A DNA stretch of 64,000 nt from Bacteroidota bacterium (GTDB lineage: Bacteria; Bacteroidota; Bacteroidia; Chitinophagales; LD1), in assembly GCA_947479455.1 (NCBI GenBank), contig CANJZE010000001.1, forward strand, positions 45,106 through 109,105, read 5' to 3'. Within the stretch, counting starts at the first letter, position 1. Each line of letters starts with the position of its first letter. Positions 35,004 through 43,737 of the stretch are shown one piece after another. Under the pieces are notes generated by a model. The model had not been told where the DNA came from. It saw only the letters and a program-made list of their open reading frames with translations, and ran no database searches. The position numbers and the translations under genes are program-made.

Positions 35004-36233
35004 TTAATTTTGCATTGCTCTCATTCGCTGCAAAAATGTAGGATGCGAATAGTTCACAAAAACATAGGCGCTATCGGGTTGTAAATTACCCAAATGTTTT
35101 ACGGTTAACTTTCGTAAAGCAGAAATGAGCGGAACTGCACTATACGTTTCTTTAGCATAAGCATCAGCTTCATATTCATTTTTTCGGCTGAATAAATTCA
35201 TAAGCAAGCCGGTGATTAATGAAACCGGTGAATACAACAATGAAAAACTTATCAGCGAAAGATGAAATGAATTTTGCTTTGCTCCCAACACTTCTGCCAT
35301 TACAGAACTATTAGCCACTAAGCCAAAAACAAAAAAAAGTATGGCTATCTGAATAATTGAAACGGTGGCAATTTGTAAAACATGCTTATGCTTATAATGG
35401 CCCACTTCATGTGCCAACACAGCGGTAATTTCTTCTACGGTCATATCCTGAATGAGAGTATCATAAAGTACAATATTTTTTTTGTGACCTAGTCCGCTAA
35501 AAAAAGCATTTGATTTTGATGAGCGCTTTGAACCATCCATCACTAAAATATTTGTCAATGGAAAGTTTACTTGTGCGGCATATTTCTCAATTGATGAACG
35601 CAACTCTCCTTCTTCTAACGGAAGCAGTTTATTGAAAAGCGGAAGTAAAACGTTTACTGAAAACATAGCCGCCAAAATCATGATTATAGAAACCAAAGCC
35701 CAACCAGCCAGCCAGAATTTACTACCGAGCAAACCAAAAAGAAATGTGAGCAGTGCTAGAATTCCTCCGCCTACAACAGTACCAAGCGCAAGCATTTTTA
35801 ATTTATCGGTTACAAAAAGCAACGGAGTAGTTTTATTAAAACCGAATTTTTCTTCAACCACAAACGTACTATACAACTCAAAAGGCATGGAGATAACCGA
35901 AGAAGCCAATGAAAGAATACCAAAGAAAAGCAGACACTGTATAATAGGCGAATCGAAATACGAGCGAACTAAGTCATCTACCCATGCAAAACCTTTGAGG
36001 TATAAAAATGCAAGAGTGATAATCAATGAAAGCGTAGCGGAGATAGTTCCAATTTTATTATTGATTACGGCATAGTCACGCGCCTTTTTGTATTCGGTGG
36101 GGTCATACAAGTCTTTCACTTCGTTAGGTAGAGGCTTATCCCACGTTTGCATATTCAACCAAGACAAAGTTTTGGAAAGAACAAATTCGAATAGTATGAA
36201 AAATATGACGAGATAAAGTAGCGTAGCCGCCAT
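35004..36233 (-). CDS. M48-family CAAX prenyl protease 1-like (Ste24) metalloprotease
   Basis: 409 residues with about seven membrane helices. The zinc motif is VLAHEVGHYKHKHVLQ (HExxH, about 275), with the third ligand Glu in KNEYEADAYAKE. The N-terminal membrane part and the sequence VEEKFGFNKTTPLLFVTDKLK are typical of Ste24-type enzymes. In bacteria this class degrades misfolded or translocon-stalled membrane proteins, since prenylated CAAX substrates are lacking. A minus-strand TACATTCGC box lies 13 bp before the ATG. Confidence 0.94.
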   Translation of the reverse strand: MAATLLYLVIFFILFEFVLSKTLSWLNMQTWDKPLPNEVKDLYDPTEYKKARDYAVINNKIGTISATLSLIITLAFLYLKGFAWVDDLVRSYFDSPIIQCLLFFGILSLASSVISMPFELYSTFVVEEKFGFNKTTPLLFVTDKLKMLALGTVVGGGILALLTFLFGLLGSKFWLAGWALVSIIMILAAMFSVNVLLPLFNKLLPLEEGELRSSIEKYAAQVNFPLTNILVMDGSKRSSKSNAFFSGLGHKKNIVLYDTLIQDMTVEEITAVLAHEVGHYKHKHVLQIATVSIIQIAILFFVFGLVANSSVMAEVLGAKQNSFHLSLISFSLLYSPVSLITGLLMNLFSRKNEYEADAYAKETYSAVPLISALRKLTVKHLGNLQPDSAYVFVNYSHPTFLQRMRAMQN

Positions 36234-36246
36234 GCAAAAAAATTTA

Positions 36247-36255
36247 GCGAATGTA
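36247..36255 (-). promoter_or_regulatory. Putative -7 element of the M48 protease gene
   Basis: Minus-strand TACATTCGC, a variant of TAnnTTTG, 13 bp upstream of the ATG. Confidence 0.35.
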
Positions 36256-36328
36256 ATATGTAGAGAGCGTAGTAATTATCTGGTGATTACCGCGAAAAAA
36301 AAGCCTTGAACAAAACTAGACCTATCAG

Positions 36329-37615
36329 TTAGCTAACTGCCTCCATCGCTCTTTTGAATACCAACCGATCTCTTTCAGGACCTGTAGAAATCATGGAAAT
36401 TTCGGTTCCCAAATATTCCTCTACAAAAGAAAGATAACCTAGAAAAGTTTCAGGCAAATCGTCATAGCTATTGACCTTGCGCAAATCGGTTTTCCAGCCA
36501 CATAATTTGTGGTAAATCGGTTCTATAACAGTGTTTGCCATATCGTAAGGAACTTCCCGACTTGTTTTGCCTTCTACATTATAATCGGTGCAGGCTTCAA
36601 TGACTTCAAAATCATTAAGAATATCGGCTTTAGTCATAGCAATTTGAGTTACGCCATTAATCATAATTGCGTACTTCAATTGAGGCAAATCAATCCATCC
36701 GCATCTGCGCGGGCGGCCGGTGGTAGCACCAAACTCGCTTCCTGTTTTGCGAATCAGTTCTCCTGTTTCGTTCAATAGCTCAGTAGGAAAAGGACCACCG
36801 CCTACACGCGTGCAATAAGCTTTTGCAATACCAATTACTTCTTTGATTTTTGTTGGCGGAATTCCCAATCCATTGCAAGCACCCGAAGTAATGGTGTTGG
36901 AAGAAGTTACGTAAGGATACGTTCCAAAATCAATGTCGAGCATAGTGCCTTGTGCACCTTCTGCTAAAATTGATTTGCCACTTGCCAAAGCGTTGTTCAA
37001 ATAATATTCTGAATCAATTAGGTTCAACGACTTAATAAAGTCAATGGCTTCGAACCATGTTTTTTCACTTTCCTCCAGCGAAAATTCGAAATCGTAAATC
37101 TTCAGCAGATTCAAATGCTTTTCCTTAATACGATTGTAAATAGTTTTAAAAGCAGGTGAAATAATATCGCCAATGCGTAAACCATTGCGACCTGTTTTAT
37201 CCATATACGTAGGAGAAATTCCGCGCAGTGTAGAACCTATTTTTTCTACGCCTTTGGCTGCTTCACTTGCTGCATCTAAAATTTTATGTGTTGGCAAAAT
37301 CAAGTGCGCTTTCTTAGAAATAAAAAGGCGTTTGTTTACGTCTACTCCTTTTGAATTAAGGTTTTCTATTTCTTTTCGAAGCGTAACGGGGTCAATTACC
37401 ACACCGTTGCCTATAACATTCATTGGTCTATCCTGCAAAATTCCGGAGGGCACGGTATGCAGCACAGTTTTTTCGCCATTGATAACTAGTGTGTGCCCTG
37501 CGTTAGGACCACCTTGAAAGCGGGCTATGATGTCATACTTAGGAGCGAGGTAGTCAATGATTTTTCCTTTGCCTTCGTCTCCCCATTGAAGACCTAAAAG
37601 TATATCTACATGCAT
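36329..37615 (-). CDS. purA: Adenylosuccinate synthetase
   Basis: GTP-dependent IMP plus aspartate to adenylosuccinate, first step of AMP synthesis. 428 residues. The N-terminal loop QWGDEGKGKIIDYLA (about 10-24, catalytic Asp), GGPNAGHTLV (catalytic His), EGAQGTMLDIDFGTYPYVTSS, the GTP region and the C-terminal STGPERD (about 414) are all present. It lies 36 bp downstream of the STAS gene and may be last in a ribH-MBL-fur-STAS-purA run. Confidence 0.98.
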   Translation of the reverse strand: MHVDILLGLQWGDEGKGKIIDYLAPKYDIIARFQGGPNAGHTLVINGEKTVLHTVPSGILQDRPMNVIGNGVVIDPVTLRKEIENLNSKGVDVNKRLFISKKAHLILPTHKILDAASEAAKGVEKIGSTLRGISPTYMDKTGRNGLRIGDIISPAFKTIYNRIKEKHLNLLKIYDFEFSLEESEKTWFEAIDFIKSLNLIDSEYYLNNALASGKSILAEGAQGTMLDIDFGTYPYVTSSNTITSGACNGLGIPPTKIKEVIGIAKAYCTRVGGGPFPTELLNETGELIRKTGSEFGATTGRPRRCGWIDLPQLKYAIMINGVTQIAMTKADILNDFEVIEACTDYNVEGKTSREVPYDMANTVIEPIYHKLCGWKTDLRKVNSYDDLPETFLGYLSFVEEYLGTEISMISTGPERDRLVFKRAMEAVS

Positions 37616-37651
37616 GTGTAAAAAATAAAAAGGTGAATAGAAACGAAAGCC

Positions 37652-37990
37652 TTATTTGCTTTTCAGAAAAGTAGTGGCACTTGCTTCGTCAGCATGAATA
37701 ATAAAAACGCTTTCGAGTTTGGTCATTTGCAAAAGCTTTTTCATTTGCTCGGGCAAACTGCACATGACCATTTCGCCACCAGCATTGCGCACTTTAGAAA
37801 CTGCCGTAAGCAACATCCCTAAACCAGTACTATTGATAAACGTCATGGTCGAAAGATTGAAGATTACTTTCTTGTTTCCGGCTTCAATGTTTTGCTTAAT
37901 CAATTCCATTACCGGTGCGTTAGTATTTTCGCCAAGAAGGTTTCCGTCAATAGAAATTACCAGCACTCCGTCTTTTAATTCGTGTTTCAT
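37652..37990 (-). CDS. STAS-domain anti-sigma-factor antagonist
   Basis: 112 residues, a single STAS domain. The phosphorylatable Ser lies in MTFINSTGLGMLLT (about 50-62). Such proteins bind anti-sigma kinases when dephosphorylated. No RsbW-like kinase or PP2C phosphatase is in the window. The start codon overlaps the end of fur by 4 bp (ATGA), showing translational coupling with an iron/metal regulator, which is unusual. Confidence 0.9.
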   Translation of the reverse strand: MKHELKDGVLVISIDGNLLGENTNAPVMELIKQNIEAGNKKVIFNLSTMTFINSTGLGMLLTAVSKVRNAGGEMVMCSLPEQMKKLLQMTKLESVFIIHADEASATTFLKSK

Positions 37991-38499
37991 ACGAGTTGAT
38001 TTTTGGGTTTTGTTTTTAATTTATTATTCAATACTTCTAATTCACGTTTCTTAGAACAGTTTCCGCAAACACCATACATGTTAAGCGAGTGATGTGTAAT
38101 TTTAAAATTAAGCAAATCGCCCATCATACTTTTTATTTGTTGGATCCTTGGGTCGCAAAATTCAACTACTTTTTTACAATCAACACAAATGATATGGTCA
38201 TGTTGTTTATAACCGTAGCTTTTTTCGTACTGCGCTAAGTTTTTACCAAACTGATGCTTTTTCACCAAATCGCAACTCACTAAAAGTTCTAGGGTGTTAT
38301 ACACCGTAGCTCGACTAACATTATGCTTCTGTTTTAGAATATCGGCAAAGAGCGATTCGGCTTCAAAGTGGTCGTGGCGTGAATAAATTTCTTCGAGAAT
38401 TACGTAACGCTCGTTGGTTTTGCGCAGGTTCTTCCGCTCTAAATAAGCAGAGAAAATATTTTTTACCTCTTCAAAATTGTCAGCCAGGTTTTTGTTCAC
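37987..38499 (-). CDS. Fur-family metal-dependent transcriptional repressor
   Basis: 170 residues. A winged helix (about 20-95: LRKTNERYVILEEIYSRHDHFEAESLF, RATVYNTLELLV) is followed by the metal/dimerisation domain with KQHDHIICVDCKKVVEFCDPR and CGNCSKKRE, which supply His/Cys ligands, including two CxxC pairs for structural zinc. Fur, Zur and PerR are hard to separate; HDHIICVDCKK fits Fur or PerR. Its neighbours (ribH upstream, STAS and purA downstream) suggest links with flavin or redox balance. No Fur box was recognised here. Confidence 0.9.
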   Translation of the reverse strand: MNKNLADNFEEVKNIFSAYLERKNLRKTNERYVILEEIYSRHDHFEAESLFADILKQKHNVSRATVYNTLELLVSCDLVKKHQFGKNLAQYEKSYGYKQHDHIICVDCKKVVEFCDPRIQQIKSMMGDLLNFKITHHSLNMYGVCGNCSKKRELEVLNNKLKTKPKNQLV

Positions 38500-38553
38500 G
38501 CCCGAAAATAAATTGAATTGTGAAATGAAGAAGAAAGCAATGTGGATAATGAT

Positions 38554-39393
38554 CTAGAAAACCTCACTCAGCTTAAACACCTCCTTTTCGCGCATACCTC
38601 TTTCAGTTTGTTGAAGCGAGCAACATTCATTTACACGGTCATGTTCAAAAAACAAGTAGTAATTATTGGCAGCGGCTTCAGCTAAAAACTTTTTCTTTTC
38701 ATCGAGGGTAAGCAATGGGCGCGTGTCATAAGCCATTATGTAAGGTAAAGGAATATGGGCCATGCTAGGAAACAAATCGGCACAATAAACAAGGGTTTTA
38801 TCGCCAACTTTAATATGCGGAATAAACATAGCTTCTGTATGCCCCGAAACAGTCTTCATCGTTATGTCACGATGAATCAAATTGCTTCCGCCTTCTGCAA
38901 ATTTCAACTGTCCGCTTTGCTGAATTGGAAGAATATTTTCTTTGAGGAAAGAAGCTTTCTCTCTGTCGTTGGGTTTAGTTGCCCAGTCCCAATGTTTTTC
39001 ATTGCTCCAGTAAACTGCATTCTTAAAGGCAGGAACCAATTTTTCTCCTTCGCGTTTTATAGCACCGCCACAATGGTCAAAATGTAAATGCGAAAGCAAC
39101 ACATCGGTAACATCATCAAAACTATAACCTAATTCGTGAATAGATTTTTCGAGAGAAGAATCTCCGTGCGGTTCGTAATGGCTGAAGAATTTTTCATCTT
39201 GCTTGTTGCCTAAACCGCAATCAATGAGAATAAGTTGCTTACCATCTTCAATCAACAAACAACGCATTTGCCAGGTGCAAAGATTCCGTTCATCGGGCGG
39301 GTTAAGCTTTTGCCAAATTGTTTTAGGAACGACACCAAACATAGCACCACCATCTAACTTAAAGTAACCCGTTTCAATTGTATGAAGTTTCAT
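38554..39393 (-). CDS. Metallo-beta-lactamase-fold hydrolase
   Basis: 279 residues. Motif LLSHLHFDHCGGA (HxHxDH, about 103-115), a His in MKTVSGHTEAMFIPH, Asp in YCADLFPSMAHIPL, and a late His in FEHDR. The arrangement matches MBL-fold enzymes of the lactonase/arylsulfatase-like type; the substrate is unknown. Its start overlaps the end of ribH by 4 bp (ATGA), so it is translationally coupled to riboflavin synthesis. Confidence 0.88.
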   Translation of the reverse strand: MKLHTIETGYFKLDGGAMFGVVPKTIWQKLNPPDERNLCTWQMRCLLIEDGKQLILIDCGLGNKQDEKFFSHYEPHGDSSLEKSIHELGYSFDDVTDVLLSHLHFDHCGGAIKREGEKLVPAFKNAVYWSNEKHWDWATKPNDREKASFLKENILPIQQSGQLKFAEGGSNLIHRDITMKTVSGHTEAMFIPHIKVGDKTLVYCADLFPSMAHIPLPYIMAYDTRPLLTLDEKKKFLAEAAANNYYLFFEHDRVNECCSLQQTERGMREKEVFKLSEVF

Positions 39394-39887
39394 TTGATTT
39401 TATTTTTCAGCGCTAACATTTTCAAAGCTGCGACTGCGCATTCTAACCCTTTGTTACCGTGTTTGCCACCTGCACGGTCTTTTGCCTGCTGCATATTGTT
39501 TGGCGTAATTACTCCAAACAGAAAAGGCGCTTTGGTTTGTAAACTCAAATTCATAAGCGCGTGTGAAACAGCACTGTTGATGTAGATGTCGTGGTCGGTA
39601 TCACCTTTAATTACACAACCAAGTGCAAGAACAGCATCAGCCTTTTTCTTTTCATATAACCACTTTGCCGCCAGCGGAAGTTCATACGCACCGGGAACTA
39701 ATTCAACAAAAATATTTTTCTCTTTCACACCGTATTGCTTCAACGTTTCCAAAGCACCATCGCGCAGTGCAAAGGTTATAGCTTCGTTATATTCAGAAAC
39801 CACAATGCCTATTTTCCATTTGCCCGCAGCAGCATTTTTAATTGCCGGCACTTGATGTTCTGAAAGGTTTTTATTTTTTGAAGACAT
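39390..39887 (-). CDS. ribH: 6,7-dimethyl-8-ribityllumazine synthase
   Basis: Condenses 5-amino-6-ribitylaminouracil with dihydroxybutanone phosphate, the penultimate step of riboflavin synthesis. 165 residues. Motifs: VSEYNEAIT, VELVPGAYELPLAAKWL and ALGCVIKGDTDHDIYIN (catalytic His about 100). The first gene of a compact minus-strand set. No FMN riboswitch is visible upstream. TAAGTTTCGG on the minus strand near 39905 could be its -7 box. Confidence 0.96.
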   Translation of the reverse strand: MSSKNKNLSEHQVPAIKNAAAGKWKIGIVVSEYNEAITFALRDGALETLKQYGVKEKNIFVELVPGAYELPLAAKWLYEKKKADAVLALGCVIKGDTDHDIYINSAVSHALMNLSLQTKAPFLFGVITPNNMQQAKDRAGGKHGNKGLECAVAALKMLALKNKIK

Positions 39888-39944
39888 GCTGTTTTATTTT
39901 TCCGAAACTTAGTTTTTGTTTTTGAAACAGGGCAAATAGAAATA

Positions 39945-39981
39945 AAAACAGCCGCATCTTTTACAAGCATGCGGCTGTTTT
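39945..39981 (-). terminator. Intrinsic terminator of the lipoprotein gene
   Basis: Stem AAAACAGCCGCAT (39945-39957) / ATGCGGCTGTTTT (39969-39981), loop of 11. On the minus strand the stem is followed by a T-rich run. It separates the lipoprotein gene from ribH. Confidence 0.88.
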
Positions 39982-39997
39982 GTTTAAACGATGTAAT

Positions 39998-40942
39998 TTA
40001 GAAATAAGGAATAACCACAGTTCCAGTAGCAGTTCCGCTATTATAATTCCATTCAAGTTTATAGCCATAACCACCGCAAGCAGTAGTAACTACATTTCCT
40101 TCCTGATCAACACTGGCAGTTGCTGTAATAGAAAAATTATCGGTTGTACTGGTGTATTTTCCTTGTGTGGGTTTCCACCAACCGCATTGGGTTCCCGATT
40201 TCCATGCAGTAATCATTTCGGTGGTGAAGTTTGTTCCGAAACGAGTTTTACCCCACGAATCAATTTTTCTTGTTCCGCTAATTGAATCTGCCTCTACAAC
40301 AGCATAAATCTGACCACCACTCAATCCCCATGTAGAAAGACGTGCTGTATTCCATGAAGCCACATCTCCATTTTCAAAAGTAACAGTCATATTATCACTA
40401 CGCTCTCTTATTGTTATCACATCAGTTCCAAACCAAACATTAATCCAGTTGAATCCGTTCACATCGGTCAGATATTTCACTCCATTGAAAATGAGGTAAT
40501 GGTTATTGAGGTTTTGATAAGTCACTTTATAATCTGTATGCGTAACGCGTAGTTTTGCACCTGCATCGCTCCATTTCGCCCCCTGAATTAATTCCACCTT
40601 TACTACTCCGCTTCTCTTTCTTGCCGGACTTCCACAATAGGTAGTGCCATCAAAGGTAAAAGTAACGGTTGGATAAGGAGAACTGGTAGTATCAACACTA
40701 CTCACTCCGCATATATCATATGCTTCTGTAGCTTCTGTTTTCCCAAATGCAGGTATTTGTTTCAATACATTGTTGATGTCGGTATTCACATTATCCGATT
40801 CTGATTTTGTGTTTGACACATCTTCATTGTGCTGCTTTGCATTAGGGTCGGCAGTGGTTTCTTTCTTTTTGCACGAGGTAAACACTACCACACATGCAAG
40901 CACCATGAAAAACATGGCCGTTAATTGATTTTTACTTTTCAT
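39998..40942 (-). CDS. Lipoprotein of unknown function
   Basis: 314 residues. A lipoprotein signal with lipobox FTSC (Cys about 24) is followed by Lys residues. The mature part has a polar linker, then a beta-rich domain: CGVSSVDTTSSPYPTVTFTFDGTTYCG, RKRSGVVKVELIQGAKW, LIFNGVKYLTD, and paired Cys near the end (CGWWKP, CGGYGYKLEWNYNSG). The repeated pattern of short strands with VxVTFxNGxxxSWN resembles Bacteroidota lipoproteins of unknown role. Outer-membrane location is likely. It is single with its own terminator. Confidence 0.78.
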   Translation of the reverse strand: MKSKNQLTAMFFMVLACVVVFTSCKKKETTADPNAKQHNEDVSNTKSESDNVNTDINNVLKQIPAFGKTEATEAYDICGVSSVDTTSSPYPTVTFTFDGTTYCGSPARKRSGVVKVELIQGAKWSDAGAKLRVTHTDYKVTYQNLNNHYLIFNGVKYLTDVNGFNWINVWFGTDVITIRERSDNMTVTFENGDVASWNTARLSTWGLSGGQIYAVVEADSISGTRKIDSWGKTRFGTNFTTEMITAWKSGTQCGWWKPTQGKYTSTTDNFSITATASVDQEGNVVTTACGGYGYKLEWNYNSGTATGTVVIPYF

Positions 40943-41035
40943 AAAATGGATTTTTAAAGGGGTTAAAAATTAAAGTTCTGCTTTTACAACGAGCCAAGCT
41001 TTGTTTTTAGTATGTGCAAATCTTAAAAAAAAATA

Positions 41036-42337
41036 TTAAAGCATAGGTGTATCAATGAAAATACGAATGTTGCCGTGTTCATCTTTGCTCCTCTCTTTCA
41101 TGCGCTCAAACATTTCGGGGCGGTCGTATATGGCGAAATAAACAAAGGGGTCGTAAATTAAGCTCTTCTTCACTCCAAAGTGTGGGTCACCTTCGTTAGC
41201 ATTGAGTACTGTAACTAAATTGCCGTGCTCTTTTCTAAAGCGAAAAGCTCCTCCTTTTGTCAATTCACGAGTGCTTTTTTCATTACCAACTAAAAGAGTG
41301 ATATAAAGTATACGATCAATAATTTGTAGGTTGTCAATCATCTTGAAAAATCCTTTCGGGTTTTGAAGTTTCAAATGCAGGTAATCTGCCCAATTAATAA
41401 AGAATCCCGCAGCAGCCATATTTCCGTTGGCATCAGGAAGCATATAAATTTTGCTAGTTGGGGAAGAGCCAAGAATACGCTTCACCATATTGAAGAAATT
41501 TTCTTCACTGTGCATTTGATTGAAAACATAATTCTGACGTGATGCTGCAATCTTTTGGTAAAACTCCTTCAATCGCTTTTCATCTTTCGAAATATCAATC
41601 AGTTTTTTAGAAGCACTCCGACTATCAAAAAGCAAATTGATATGAGTGTTGTTGCGCATTGGGAATGTTTCATACAATTTTCCCGTACGCTCGCTGTTCA
41701 TTTTCAGTGCATCTAAAATCCCCTGGTTCTCGCGACCCATGTTGGCATAGACAAAGTGATAATCGTTCACCGTCACTAAATCAAGCAGCACACTGAACAT
41801 GGTTGTAAAAATTCTCTTCCTGCGATAAATGGCTTCTCCTCCCACCGTAGCTTCGCTCATGCGAAGAACATTGTAGTAATAGCCATGTCTTATTTCGCCA
41901 TCGGCATCTTTAAAATTGATGATGTTGGCGTGTATGTAACCAATCATATTATAGTCCTGTAAACCCTGTTCGTTTATTTTTCCAAGCGGGTGCAGTATCA
42001 CCACTACAATGGCATCGTCAAAAAAGTTAGTAACTGAATCGGGAAATTTATGGAAGTAACTCATGAAGGTGAGTTTGCCTTCGCCTTTTTCGTTCACATG
42101 TTTTTCGGGAACGCTCACCACTTCTTTGCACTCACTATAAAAATAGGCAGCATCATCGCGCAGTTTGAAATTTTTCAGCACCGGATTAATGTCTTCCAGC
42201 ATTTTAATTGGGAAAGCTAGCAGCACCAGTTCCTGGTCAAATTTATCGTCACACTCCAGCGGGCGTTGCATGTACTCGATTGCACCTGTGGTTTGGTTCT
42301 TTCCTGTGATGTAGTAGTAATGTCTTTGCTTGCTCAT
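41036..42337 (-). CDS. Unknown protein with GNAT-like segments, adjacent to serine palmitoyltransferase
   Basis: 433 residues, soluble, no signal peptide. I do not recognise a named family. Residues about 165-215 (GEAIYRRKRIFTTMFSVLLDLV ... HFVYANMGRENQGILDALK) have the order of a GNAT acyl-CoA/acyl-ACP binding core: a basic R/K-rich turn before a helix, then a strand and an N-x-G/A helix. A second half (about 285-420) begins KIYMLPDANGNMAAAGFFINW and might be a second such domain. It starts 33 bp after the serine palmitoyltransferase gene stops, same strand. Bacterial ceramide synthases are GNAT-superfamily N-acyltransferases, so dihydroceramide synthase is a reasoned guess, not an assignment. 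Confidence 0.6.
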   Translation of the reverse strand: MSKQRHYYYITGKNQTTGAIEYMQRPLECDDKFDQELVLLAFPIKMLEDINPVLKNFKLRDDAAYFYSECKEVVSVPEKHVNEKGEGKLTFMSYFHKFPDSVTNFFDDAIVVVILHPLGKINEQGLQDYNMIGYIHANIINFKDADGEIRHGYYYNVLRMSEATVGGEAIYRRKRIFTTMFSVLLDLVTVNDYHFVYANMGRENQGILDALKMNSERTGKLYETFPMRNNTHINLLFDSRSASKKLIDISKDEKRLKEFYQKIAASRQNYVFNQMHSEENFFNMVKRILGSSPTSKIYMLPDANGNMAAAGFFINWADYLHLKLQNPKGFFKMIDNLQIIDRILYITLLVGNEKSTRELTKGGAFRFRKEHGNLVTVLNANEGDPHFGVKKSLIYDPFVYFAIYDRPEMFERMKERSKDEHGNIRIFIDTPML

Positions 42338-42370
42338 GTATTCGATTTTTGAAAACCTGTGGGTTAAATA

Positions 42371-43582
42371 TTAATGAGTAACAACTTCTTTGTTCAACAA
42401 ACCCAATTGCTTGCCGACCTTTACAAATTTATCTATAATAAAATCTAGGTGCTTGTCTTCGTGGCTCGCCATATAGCTAGTGCGCAACATTTGCATGCCC
42501 GGTGGAGTTGCCGGAGAAATAAATGCATTTACAAAAACTCCTTCATCGTAAAGCATTTTCCAAATGGTAAATGTTTTTTCATCGTCACCAATAATAACCG
42601 GAACAATTGCTGCTTCGCCATCGATTACATAATAGCCTGCTTCGCGCAAACCTTTGCGAACACGGTCGGCATTTTTGCGAACGCGTGTTGCCAATTCGGG
42701 TTGTTCAATTAAAATATCTAAAGCAGCACTTGCAGCTGCTACACTTGCCGGAGTTGGCGAAGCTGAGAAAATAAGAGCCGGTGATTTGTGTTTAAGATAA
42801 TTGATTACGCGCTCATCGCCTACTACAAATCCGCCAATAGAAGCAAGCGTTTTACTGAACGTACAAACAATCAAGTCCACATCGTTCTCGGCACCGAAAT
42901 GATGAACTGTTCCTTTTCCATTTGGGCCAAGTACACCAAAACCATGCGCATCATCTACTAAGGTTTGCGCATTGTATTTTTTCGCCAATTCAACAATACC
43001 TTTCATATCTACCACCAAACCGTGCGCACTGAAAACCCCATCGGTCACAATCAATTTGTTGGCTCCATCAGGAATTTTTTGAAGACGGTTCTCCAGATCT
43101 TTCATGTCGTTGTGCTTATAGCGCACGATATGAGCACCTACAGCAGTACTCATCAAATTCCCTGCAACAATACTTGCGTGATTGTCCTTGTCGCTCAAAA
43201 TGTAATCGCCTTTACTGATGAGCGGAAAAATAACGCCCTGCCCTGCCTGATAGCCAGTACTGAAAAGCAAAGCGGCTTCTTTGCCTAAAAATTTTGCAAT
43301 TTTATTTTCCATTTCAATATGTAAATCGATAGTACCAGTAAGGAAACGTGAGCCCGAGCAACTGCTGCCATATTTTTCAAGAGCAGCAATAGCTGCTTCT
43401 TTTACTCGAGGATGTGAAGTGAGACCAAGATAATTATTGCTGCCCGCCATTACCACTTTGCGACCTTCCATGCGCACCACCGGACCTTCGCTTTCCTGAA
43501 TGGGACGGAAGTAGGGATATATTCCTTTCCCTTTTGCAATATCAGCCGAGTTGTAATCGTAACATTTGTCAAAAAGCCCCAT
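42371..43582 (-). CDS. spt: Serine palmitoyltransferase (PLP-dependent, Bacteroidota type)
   Basis: Condenses serine with an acyl-CoA to 3-ketosphinganine, the first step of sphingolipid synthesis. 403 residues in the alpha-oxoamine synthase family. Key features: YPYFRPIQESEGP near residue 25, NNYLGLTSHPRV, GSRFLTGTIDLHIEME, the PLP-stacking His in DKDNHASIVAG, the Asp of LVDDAHGFGVLG, and the PLP Lys in CTFSKTLASIGGF (about 240). The YFRPIQ motif and GTHxHF-like segment favour SPT over KBL or BioF; the related KBL enzyme lacks that N-terminus. The downstream unknown gene is likely in the same operon. Confidence 0.85.
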   Translation of the reverse strand: MGLFDKCYDYNSADIAKGKGIYPYFRPIQESEGPVVRMEGRKVVMAGSNNYLGLTSHPRVKEAAIAALEKYGSSCSGSRFLTGTIDLHIEMENKIAKFLGKEAALLFSTGYQAGQGVIFPLISKGDYILSDKDNHASIVAGNLMSTAVGAHIVRYKHNDMKDLENRLQKIPDGANKLIVTDGVFSAHGLVVDMKGIVELAKKYNAQTLVDDAHGFGVLGPNGKGTVHHFGAENDVDLIVCTFSKTLASIGGFVVGDERVINYLKHKSPALIFSASPTPASVAAASAALDILIEQPELATRVRKNADRVRKGLREAGYYVIDGEAAIVPVIIGDDEKTFTIWKMLYDEGVFVNAFISPATPPGMQMLRTSYMASHEDKHLDFIIDKFVKVGKQLGLLNKEVVTH

Positions 43583-43737
43583 AGAGATTTTTTCGTGAAG
43601 AAATCACTTACCGAACTTATTGTTGCTTCAATTTTTAGGATTGAAGTAAACTAGTTTCAGATGTGTCGGGGTCAAAAATGAAAAAATTAGAGAACTTTTC
43701 GCTACAATCGAAAGCGTAGCGGAGTTTTGTTGATAAA

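Noticed and set aside
39890-40000. FMN riboswitch for ribH
   Set aside because: Only a terminator and a possible promoter are found upstream; none of the conserved FMN-aptamer segments is present.
43695-43725. Hairpin CGCTAC / GTAGCG downstream of the DUF5683 gene
   Set aside because: Six-bp stem with no T-run on the minus strand; not a convincing terminator.
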